Positions 38,901 through 43,645 of a DNA stretch of 49,128 nt are shown here, piece after piece. The notes below the pieces were generated by a model. The model was not told where the DNA came from. It searched no databases and saw only the letters and a program-made list of their open reading frames with translations. The stretch lies in contig JALCBJ010000049.1 of the NCBI GenBank assembly GCA_028066595.1, forward strand, positions 1 to 49,128. The letters run 5' to 3'. Origin of the DNA: Thermoanaerobaculia bacterium (GTDB taxonomy: Bacteria > Acidobacteriota > Thermoanaerobaculia > Multivoradales > J023). A program made the translations under genes and the position numbers. The stretch's first letter is position 1. Every line of letters starts with the position of its first letter.

Positions 38901-39828
38901 TCGATCCGTTCACCAGGACTCCAGTATTGGTATTGCCGGAGATCAGGTTGCCGTTGTTCGCGGTTCCGAGGTCGTTGTCACCGTTGATCCAGACACCGAT
39001 GCTGTTCGGAACTGCGGCCGTACCCTCACGATTGGTGCCGATGAAGTTGTTGATGACCGTGTTGTTGATGTGGTTGTTCTGAAACCGGACACCAACAGCA
39101 TTGCCCGAGATCAGATTGGACTGAATGGTGTTCCCCGCTGCGGCTTGCGTCAGTGAGAGAGCCCAACTCCCGGGCGAACGAGCGGAGGAGCCGTCTGCCG
39201 AGGGGCCAAGGAAGTTACATTCGAAGAGGTTGTTGTCGGTTTGGATCAAGATTCCGAAGCCGACAAAACCTTGAAGGTTCAGCCCCTTGATCGTCGACCC
39301 GTCGCTACCCGCCTGAATGCGAAAGGCGGTGTCGGTTGCACCTGTAACGACTCCTTGACCTAGGAGCGTTAGGCCGTACGTCGGCCGGTCCGGAATCGGC
39401 ATGGTGCACGCTCCGGTGTTGCCTGGCTGTGTTGTCCCGTCGATGATTATGGGATCGCTTGCGATCAGCGGCCCGACGGTCAGCTCGATCTCGATCGGGC
39501 TAGGGCCGGGAATGTTAAACACGATCCTGTCCGTACCTGAACCCGGGAAACAATCGCCGCTGGTGGTCTGACCGTTTGCGTTCGCATTGTCGATCGCCTC
39601 GCGCAGTGTGCACGCACCGTCGCCCCCTATTTGGTTGTCGGCGGCGCTGTCGACGGTAATGGTGGCCGCCCAGACGGGGCCGGCCGCTATGAGCACCAAG
39701 ATCAAGATCACCAAGATCAGCGGTGTAGGCCAGTGCCGTTTGGCTGGCTGCCGGCAACGCCGCAGGGGCGAAGTTCTCTTGCTGGACATCAGCGAAGCGA
39801 GGATCGGGTCGGCGTGGGTGAGAGGCAT
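29977..39828 (-). CDS. giant surface protein: CSLREA, five beta-helix blocks, five DUF11 repeats, DGFES tail
   Basis: 3283 residues, the largest gene in the window. AAAGGA lies 9 bases before the ATG. The signal segment LILVILILVLIAAGPVWA (37-54) is followed by a CSLREA motif (CTLREAIDNANANG, 73-86). Five right-handed beta-helix blocks start near residues 55, 709, 1041, 1501 and 1898. Each opens with a copy such as DSGAGSLREAIACANA and carries rungs like GNLISGN, NFIGTD and VNGSSTTV, then closes with TxxxGNTSEFS. Five DUF11-type Ig repeats of about 130 residues follow (about 2316-2966), then an Ig-like domain, a beta-sandwich (ENPNFDQALAPWTSLDFDWE) and the tail IFGDGFESGDTNAWSLTVQ. It is likely an adhesin or surface-layer filament. 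It is transcribed towards the kinase/sigma block. Confidence 0.92.
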   Translation of the reverse strand: MPLTHADPILASLMSSKRTSPLRRCRQPAKRHWPTPLILVILILVLIAAGPVWAATITVDSAADNQIGGDGACTLREAIDNANANGQTTSGDCFPGSGTDRIVFNIPGPSPIEIELTVGPLIASDPIIIDGTTQPGNTGACTMPIPDRPTYGLTLLGQGVVTGATDTAFRIQAGSDGSTIKGLNLQGFVGFGILIQTDNNLFECNFLGPSADGSSARSPGSWALSLTQAAAGNTIQSNLISGNAVGVRFQNNHINNTVINNFIGTNREGTAAVPNSIGVWINGDNDLGTANNGNLISGNTNTGVLVNGSSTTVFANLIGTDLSGTFAVPNGTGVSITGDGNFVGSSNSNVRNVISGSTGIGVAISGANNSVQGNYIGTGITGSAAVPNGSHGVSVTGANNSIGAGGGDSGNLISGNVGDGVNISGHEADDTHVFSNRIGTNTDQTAAVPNGGNGVTIFNSNGGTTELTNVEIGNRRTTHSNIISGNAGHGIYVHDTNANRATSVFIFGNRIGTDLTDTLDLGNGLDGIYFGDHIDGSRIGQFQVNGPTFTNTIAFNDGDGVTIAGTTSQGNQIEQNYIFDNDGIGIDLQANGPTPNDNGDGDGGANRRQNFPDLLEASLDCAGDLNIEYSLSSSQASSNNHGIEFFLADSDGAEGAFFLARTGYSSFPNAVTTNLGPADDLGVAFGDHLIATAESHQGDTSEFSASIPVTSSCTFEVTTTNDSGAGSLRQAILDANALPVPTAIVFDIAGTGPHVISPLTALPSITSPTSIDGASQTGNETICSTALGSRPTYQVIVDGTAGGRPDLLILAPGSDGSIVQGLNLRNGKTAIGVQSGNNSILCNLIGTDESGTASQGNTVGVALASADNVVGGLVSGTPDPSLFNAIAYNGIGVQVANGDANDLRANSYFQNIGLAIDLGADGATANDSADSDLGANLLQNSPQLSQGLLVATEAQITYTVDSDPLEQAYPITVDFFAPDVDGQEGLTWLFSDSFEAGEYLSDVVVSVIAATHGLSSGDQLVALATDSNGNTSEFSSPVTLMAPGCLNVTSTADSGTGSLREAMTCANATPELDTITFAISGAGPHEIALSTALPTLTAPVVIDGTTQSGNGTVCTTAIPDRPTYQVIVSDGSNVGTGFQLGTGSDGSAIQGLNIRGFGSRLIHVDGSENHQIACNFLGTDETGTSRPSPNGEVQIQEGSNVTIGGSEATRGNLVTTVGGGNSAGVRFLGGGTGNRLQHNFIGTDKTGTAALPNDFGVVVGTSGEAQQDLAILDNLISGNATIGIVVDDVDGLEMKRNLIGTDLTGAMPLPNGWQGVAAGFVRMADGTTIGGTAPGDGNVIAFNGRHGITLGQTSRVALLGNHIFSNTQLGIELEGGGANNDPGDPDTGNNQLQNFPVLTGAPTINGSDLEISYSVDSTTVNSSYPLRVEFFVADADGQEGMTYLGFDEYTASDYSGCGAAPCTKAATVSLVGGVAAGDDILATATDANGNTSEFSSTSVTAATGCLTVTTTADSGAGSLREAIACANAQSGLDTITFAIPGAGPHVITLASNLPRIDDPVIIDGSSQPGNEGVCTRAIPDRPSYDIAIDGNGVTSWIFELFTDSDGSTIQGLNLRGTTSAAIFALGGGDGLHVIRCNFIGTDETGLAADANANGIFVGSIEDMTIGGPNPGDGNLISGNTNHGIAYFGPNSFGEVVQGNYIGTDKTGAAPLGNGGAGISMELDVSTVMVGGTGEGEGNVIAYNGVGVLDLTDTVGHTIRGNSIFSNTGLGIDLADSMGADGVTANDAGDADTGANQFQNTPLLLDATTVGGVLSIGFSVDSTTTNSAYPLALDFYVADSDGEEGSVYIGGATYGASDAQSTVRVSFANPGLITSGALLVATATDSGGNTSEFSASVEVNAFLVSTMADSEVGSLRQAITNANATPGQNWITFAIPGDGPHVITPASDLPAFTEPVIVDGTTQAGNETVCTDAIADRGAYQIVLHGDADSNALLSDGLIIEAGASGSTLQGLNIRNFVESGIRLDHSDDNVILCSFLGTDELGTMAMGNGLGVFIADGDNNQIGGPEEGEGNLISDHVDGVAPYSGAGVLLADGDVDGTVIQGNVFGTDKSGIEALGASDLGNGVGVLTDASAGSITDTLIGGTEDGEGNTFAFNGDGVVVGENVLEVAIRGNSFYTNDQLGIDLQVGGTSGPTPNDAGDADTGSNKGQNFPVLAADASTGNLMITFSVDSEVTNSDYPLTAEFFLADTTGVQGETPIGTAEYNVDDYGDCGAAPCTKTVNLGAVADLGVIAGTQLVSTATDSTGNTSEFSMPIVPTGLVDLAVSVVESGDPVTAGSGVGNLVYTVTVTNDAPVDATGVVLENTLTLPTGATAVSQVPSAGSFSGTAWTLGTLAAGASETLTVTLTVSASTTTGIDVITETVAISAVNEIDTDSSNDTATESSSVVRQVDLAVSVSESIDPVLAGSGVGNLVYTVTAANGGPSDASGVVLQNALTLPAGVSIVSQEPSTGSFSGTTWTVGTLPAGGAATLTVTLTVGASAAEGTDVIVDTVIVAAVNEIDSNPANNSAAEATSITPQVDLQVSISESIDPVVAGSGTGNLVYTVTVTNNGPGEASGVILESTLTLPSGVAAESQVPSAGSFSDPTWTLGTLAAGTSETLTVTLTVDSSAASGIDVITNAVAVTAVNEPDADASNDTASETTSIARQVDLAVSVAESIDPVVAGSGSGNLVYTVAVSNLGPSNASGVTLDNALTLPSGVTVVSQVPSSGSFSGTTWTLGAVASGSAETLVVTLTVGASAVEGTDVIADVAAVSAVLENDTDLANDADSESTSIVRELDLAVSVVDTGSLSAVLPGGTLRYEVTASNVGGSDAKGVILHETVPEHTTYDSTQSTAGWQCLPNAAAGSTCSFQVGTLAQGDDSSALFTVTVDPTLARDVTEISNQVSVDTEGGDRDANPADNTDEISTSVDLPPIVLIVDTVASTEDGRLGPGERVQVPVTQVLLGFSEDVTGGATADSFWLIHAGSDGTVSSPSCLGLQGDDQEIPIESVVYEESLYDQPTSRLELGMGLPLQRGRYRLLACSAEIEDAAGQQLDGDIDGAVGDDFSLDFTVSESIPLENPNFDQALAPWTSLDFDWEAEDVDAAPSSGSAVSLPVTEAVLSHPCIDLNSEEYGMLSSLVVRIDDPAGVDPVVQLELEVYAGSNCQGELLGIEPMSRVQGGTASEWQESTTSANLPVGAISALPRLRYLSFDGSSTVFIDRLSLIPMIFGDGFESGDTNAWSLTVQ
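30930..32880 (-). repeat. tandem DUF11 repeats in the giant surface protein
   Basis: Five units of 384-392 bases. Unit boundaries are marked by codons for VDLAVSV/VDLQVSI/LDLAVSV near 32880, 32488, 32101, 31712 and 31328. The first four are close copies (shared GSGVGNLVYTVTV, TLTLPSGV, VPSAGSFSG, TWTLGTLAAG, ETLTVTLTV); the fifth has diverged and contains two Cys. Such identity suggests recent expansion by recombination. Confidence 0.88.
33980..39700 (-). repeat. five long beta-helix repeat blocks in the giant surface protein
   Basis: Each block starts with an S-LREA/SLRQA-type motif, then TITFAIxGxGPHxI, a DGTTQxGN segment and a RPTYQV-type strand. Starts lie near 39620, 37700, 36705, 35325 and 34135. 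Blocks 2-5 are 1.0-1.4 kb and similar to each other; block 1 is longer, about 1.9 kb. Confidence 0.8.
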
Positions 39829-39842
39829 GTGAGCGGTCCTTT

Positions 39843-40046
39843 GTGACGTGGTGTCGAGGGACAGCTCCCCGAGATTGCACCGAGCCGGAACTCCGCGCGA
39901 TAGCCGCCCTCACCAAGACATGCGGAGGAATATCGAATGCTGTGCAATCCGAGCTCGGAAAAGTCCGCCTCGCATGTCCGTCGAGCCTCTTTGCCCACGA
40001 CTTCGAGTCGGAGGACCTGACAGCATGGTCGACGGTCGTGCCATAG
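39843..40046 (+). pseudogene. 67-codon ORF ending in a DGFES-like tail; probable gene remnant
   Basis: A GTG at 39843 opens 67 codons ending SSLFAHDFESEDLTAWSTVVP and TAG. The last 19 residues match the tail of five large secreted proteins in this window (LF-x-x-x-FES-x-D-x-x-AW-S). The rest shows no signal peptide and no known domain. The ORF starts 15 bases from the divergent giant gene, within its promoter region. It is probably the 3' remnant of a deleted tail-bearing gene; a functional small protein is less likely. Confidence 0.5.
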
Positions 40047-40089
40047 ATCCCGCAGCCGATGATCCTCGGCAGCAGGTCGCGGTGGCTCG

Positions 40090-40848
40090 TCAGAGAGCCC
40101 TGATCTTTCTAAACTCCGATGGCCGATGACCCGTGGTACGGCGGAACTGTCGAGTGAACGCGCTTTGGTCGGCATAGCCGCAGTTCAGAGCAATCTGCGC
40201 GATCGGCAGCTCGGTCTCGACGAGCTCCCGGCAGGCGTGTTCGATCCTTTGCTTGAGCAGCCACTGTCCGGTCGATAGGCCGAACAGGCGCTTCATTCGT
40301 CGATCGAGCTGGTAGACCGACAGGGAGGCGGACGCGGCCATCTCGCGAACCGACGGTGGCGCGTCCAGACGTGCTTGAGCCTCGGACAGGGTGGCCGCGA
40401 TCGGGTGGAAATCCCAGTCCTTGAGATCGGGCGCCGATAGATCCCGCGAGACCCCGACCAAGCCGACGATCTGGCCGTCCCGTCCTCGCAAGGGCAACTT
40501 GTGGGTCAAACACCAACCGGTTCCCCGCGGTTGGTAGACGTGCAGCTCCAGCTTGCCGATCAGCTGATGGCCTGAACGTAGAATGTCGCGGTCTTGCGCC
40601 TCGTATCCGCGCCCGAGCTTCGCACCGAAAATCTCGGATGGTGTCCGTCCGAGGAGCTCTGATTTGCTGCGTAGACCACAGCGAGCAACCAGGGTATCGT
40701 TCACACACAGATACTGGCCTTCGGAGTTCTTGATGAAGAAAACGGTCTCCGGAAGCTGATCGAATAGGGCCTCGGCGGTGAAGGGCTCCGCGAGCCCTTC
40801 GAGCAGCTGGACCAACGGAGATCGTTCACCTGCGCCTTCCTTCCCCAT
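40090..40848 (-). CDS. PAS-AraC-type transcriptional regulator
   Basis: 252 residues. A PAS domain (about 30-140: ALFDQLPETVFFIKNSEGQY, then GRTPSEIFGAK, then LPLRGRDGQIVGLVGVSRDL) is followed by an AraC-type double helix-turn-helix (about 165-250: VREMAASASLSVYQLDRRMK, LFGLSTGQWLLKQRI, IAQIALNCGYADQSAFTRQF, RRTTGHRPSEFRKI). The sensory PAS in place of a cupin suits detection of a small ligand. It is divergent from the dihydrodipicolinate-synthase-family gene, 130 bases apart, and very probably controls it. In pseudomonads an AraC regulator controls the hydroxyproline gene cluster that contains a similar deaminase. Confidence 0.9.
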   Translation of the reverse strand: MGKEGAGERSPLVQLLEGLAEPFTAEALFDQLPETVFFIKNSEGQYLCVNDTLVARCGLRSKSELLGRTPSEIFGAKLGRGYEAQDRDILRSGHQLIGKLELHVYQPRGTGWCLTHKLPLRGRDGQIVGLVGVSRDLSAPDLKDWDFHPIAATLSEAQARLDAPPSVREMAASASLSVYQLDRRMKRLFGLSTGQWLLKQRIEHACRELVETELPIAQIALNCGYADQSAFTRQFRRTTGHRPSEFRKIRAL

Positions 40849-40935
40849 TCTTCGATTGTGCCAAAGATCAAGTCATGAGTGGGATCGAAGACAAGACAGG
40901 GGAGCCTCCTAGGTCTACTCTCGTCCTGCCCACGG

Positions 40936-41976
40936 CCGAAGTCGACTCGACACAATTCTTGGTCTCTTGGAGAACTCGATGAGCTCAAACAACAGCGTTT
41001 TTGCCGGATGCATGCCCGCATTGATGACCCCATGTACCGCTCAGGGAGCTGTGGACTTCGAGGCGCTGGTGCGCAAGGGAAGCGAGCTGGTCGAACTAGG
41101 TATGAGCGCCGTGGTCTATTGCGGATCGATGGGCGACTGGCCTCTGCTCGACGATGAGGACCGGATGGAAGGTGTAGCACGCTTGGTGGCCGCGGGCGTA
41201 CCGACCGTCGTCGGCACCGGCGCCCAGAATCCGCGCCGAGCAACGGCCCTGGCGGCCCACGCGAGTGAGGTCGGGGCCGCTGGCCTGATGGTGATTCCGC
41301 GAGTTCTGTCTCGCGGCACGTCTCCAGCCGCGCAGCGCGCTCACTTCGCCGCCCTTCTCGACGCCGCGCCCGACACGCCAGCGGTGATCTACAACAGTCC
41401 CTACTACGGATTCGAGACCCGAGCCGACCTCTTTTTCGACCTCCAGCGGGAGCATCCGAATCTGGTGGGATTCAAGGAGTTCGGCGGTGCCGAATCCCTG
41501 AGCTACGCAGCCGAGCACATCACCAGTGGCGATCCGAATTCGATCCTGATGGTGGGCGTCGATACACAGGTCGTGCACGGTTTCGTTCGCTGTGGCGCCG
41601 GCGGCGCCATCACTGGCATCGGCAATGCCCTGCCGAAGGAGGCGCTGCGGTTGGTCGAACTCTGCCAGCGCGCGGCGGAAGGCGACCCGGAGTCGCTACG
41701 GCTGGCCCAAGAGCTCGATGACGCGTTGCGAGTTCTGTCGACCTACGATGAAGGGCCGGACCTGGTGCTCTACTACAAGCATCTGATGGTGCTCGAAGGC
41801 AACGCCGAATACGAGCATTCGACTCACCCAGGCGATCGGCTGAGCCAGCCGCAGAAGGCATTTCTCGAATCGCAGTGGCGACAGTTCCGTAGCTGGTGGG
41901 CCGCTTGGCCAGGCAAGGCTTCCTGAGCAAGGAGCGTATGCGTTTGGTCGACTCCCACACCGAAGTCGACTGACAC
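40936..41976. repeat. short direct repeats flanking the DHDPS-family gene
   Basis: CCGAAGTCGACTCGACAC (40936-40953) recurs as CCGAAGTCGACTGACAC (41960-41976), identical apart from one missing base. The copies bracket the single gene at 40979-41926. They could be operator half-sites, or scars of an insertion or duplication. The match is seen directly; the role is unknown. Confidence 0.4.
40979..41926 (+). CDS. dihydrodipicolinate-synthase-family protein, probable 1-pyrroline-4-hydroxy-2-carboxylate deaminase
   Basis: 315 residues from the ATG at 40979, chosen because GGAG sits 6 bases upstream (an in-frame TTG at 40967 overlaps that site). It is a class I aldolase-type TIM barrel with Tyr 138 (VIYNSPYYG) and the Schiff-base Lys 166 (LVGFKEFGG). 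The usual GTTGE signature is replaced by YCGSMGDWPLL. That motif, together with VIPRVLSRG and VGVDTQVVHGF, resembles, from memory, the pseudomonad deaminase of trans-4-hydroxy-L-proline breakdown, which yields 2-oxoglutarate semialdehyde and ammonia. The epimerase, oxidase and semialdehyde dehydrogenase of that pathway are not in the window. The divergent PAS-AraC gene is its likely regulator. The family is certain; the substrate is inferred. Confidence 0.88.
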   Translation: MSSNNSVFAGCMPALMTPCTAQGAVDFEALVRKGSELVELGMSAVVYCGSMGDWPLLDDEDRMEGVARLVAAGVPTVVGTGAQNPRRATALAAHASEVGAAGLMVIPRVLSRGTSPAAQRAHFAALLDAAPDTPAVIYNSPYYGFETRADLFFDLQREHPNLVGFKEFGGAESLSYAAEHITSGDPNSILMVGVDTQVVHGFVRCGAGGAITGIGNALPKEALRLVELCQRAAEGDPESLRLAQELDDALRVLSTYDEGPDLVLYYKHLMVLEGNAEYEHSTHPGDRLSQPQKAFLESQWRQFRSWWAAWPGKAS

Positions 41977-42349
41977 GGGGCATCGTTGAGGGCGCGCCAG
42001 ACCTCGGACTCGGTTCCGTGGCGGAGCGCGGCTCGAGATCCCAGCTCGAATTCGTTCACGTCCGGCAGGGCGCGATCCTGGAGCCCAGCAGACTCGACGC
42101 CGTCGTCGGCGCCAGCTGTGTCCATCCGGTGACGAAACGTCGAAGAAACGACCGCGCTGACGGAGCAGGCGAAATGTGTACGAAACGTCCTTGACCTTCG
42201 CTGGTCCCAGGAGGGATCCTCTTGCCTAGGAGTGGCTCGTTCCCGTGTCCGACCGCGAACTTCGCTGCTTCAGACCGTGGGTGATTGCGCCCGATCATCC
42301 GCTTCGATTGCAGATCGCCTCGCCGGCCTCCGTCGCACGGCGGACTCTC
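41927..42349. other. intergenic stretch before the H-NOX gene
   Basis: About 420 bases with no convincing coding frame, apart from possible N-terminal extensions of the H-NOX frame. It contains the second direct-repeat copy at 41960-41976 and nothing else recognised. Confidence 0.45.
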
Positions 42350-42889
42350 ATGTATGGAATGGTAATCAATGCTCTCGAGCAGATGGTCACCGACCGGCTC
42401 GGCGGTTCCGCTTGGTCACGAGTTTGCGACAAAGCAAACGTAGAAGACACACTGTTCCTTGCGATGTCTCCATATCCCGATGAGGTGACGTTCGCGTTGG
42501 CGGGAGCCGCTGCTGAAGAGTTCGAGCTACCGATGGGGGAGTTTCTCGAAGAGTTCGGTCGCTGTTGGGTTCCGTTTGCCCTGACAACTGCCTATGGACC
42601 CTTGTTGAGGGGACCGGAAACACTCTTGGCCAGCCTCGAGGGGCTCGACAAGATGCATTCGCAAATCAAAGCCTCTCTGCCGGTTCTTCGTCCACCTTCG
42701 TTCAAAGTAGAGTCCGATGATGCCGGCGTAAATGTTCACTACTTCAGCGATCGTGTGGGCTTGGCTCCGTTCGTGGTTGGGCTGTTGTATGGCTTGGCCG
42801 AGATGCATGCTCAAGAGGTCACGGTCCGTCATGTGGTTGACGATGCGGCCGTTGGTGATCACGAGGTTTTTCGGGTCGACTACCTGTAG
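42350..42889 (+). CDS. stand-alone H-NOX (haem NO-binding) protein
   Basis: 179 residues from the ATG at 42350; the frame is open further upstream, but the family begins MYG and has this length. The fold markers are MYGMVINALEQMV at the start, His 103 in GLDKMHSQI as the proximal haem ligand, and the haem-propionate motif Y-x-S-x-R at 131-135 (YFSDR). Position 140, a distal Tyr in the O2-binding Thermoanaerobacter protein with the same numbering, is Pro here, so NO rather than O2 binding is expected. Soluble H-NOX proteins usually partner a histidine kinase or cyclic-di-GMP enzyme; none is adjacent. The next gene encodes a DUF2007 protein. The ribosome binding site is weak. Confidence 0.9.
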   Translation: MYGMVINALEQMVTDRLGGSAWSRVCDKANVEDTLFLAMSPYPDEVTFALAGAAAEEFELPMGEFLEEFGRCWVPFALTTAYGPLLRGPETLLASLEGLDKMHSQIKASLPVLRPPSFKVESDDAGVNVHYFSDRVGLAPFVVGLLYGLAEMHAQEVTVRHVVDDAAVGDHEVFRVDYL

Positions 42890-43095
42890 TCTTTCGAGCT
42901 GTTTCATTGCGGTGTCGGGCGAATTTCGGGAGAAGGTACTCCTGCACCGGAGTGTGGCATTGCCGAGGCCTTGACTACTGCAGCCGTGAACCGTGACGAG
43001 CCCAGGATTGTTTGGCAGTAGAGACTCTTGGACGACCAGCGCCTCCTGCTAAGCTGTTGTTTCCTCAATGCTGCTCGAGCCGCTCAGGAGGTCGA

Positions 43096-43374
43096 ATGAA
43101 CTTTGTCGAGATCGCCCGTTTCGCTTCGCGCCTAGAAGCCGAAACCATCGGCCATGCCCTCGACGAGCACGGTATTCCATTCCTTGTACAGGCTCCGGAT
43201 ATCGGTATTTTTGGCCCTGGGTTCAGCGGTGCCAACCCAGCCGGCGGTGCTGCTTTGTTGGTGCCGGACACCGCTGTCGAGACGGTGCGCGAGTTGCTCA
43301 CCTGTGTCGTACGCCCCTTGGAAGAAGGGGAGTTGCCATCTGAAGTCATCGACACGGAAGGCGACACGGACTAA
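43096..43374 (+). CDS. DUF2007-family putative signal-transducing protein
   Basis: 92 residues from the ATG at 43096, preceded by AGGAGG at ideal spacing; the frame is open upstream but unsupported. The sequence MNFVEIARFASRLEAETIGH, ALDEHGIPFLVQAPDIG, GAALLVPDTAVETVRELL is typical of DUF2007, a small ferredoxin-like fold described as a putative signal-transducing domain. The acidic C-terminus (EEGELPSEVIDTEGDTD) is variable in the family. It lies about 200 bases after the H-NOX gene on the same strand, so shared regulation is possible but not shown. The function is unknown. Confidence 0.88.
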   Translation: MNFVEIARFASRLEAETIGHALDEHGIPFLVQAPDIGIFGPGFSGANPAGGAALLVPDTAVETVRELLTCVVRPLEEGELPSEVIDTEGDTD

Positions 43375-43645
43375 CAGTCAGGGGTGACCACGCGGTCGGG
43401 TGGTCACGAGGGAGATTCGCCAGGGCCCTGGCTGCTGGCAAATCAAGAGGCGATGAGGTCAGAGATGGATGGCCTGCATCCGGGTTTGGGCTCCGTCGTC
43501 CGGGCTCGGTGCCCGATGTCCATCCGATCGGAGTCTCGCTGTGCCCGCGACGAGACTTCGATGGGACAACACGTCACGTTCTTGCGCATGTCTTGGAAAG
43601 GAGACTCCGTCGAGTCCCTTCACCGCCGATTCGAGGAGACTCTCA

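Noticed and set aside
36115..39156. Several plus-strand open frames of 200-360 codons inside the giant gene
   Set aside because: They recur with the period of the coding repeats on the minus strand and have no motifs; shadow frames.
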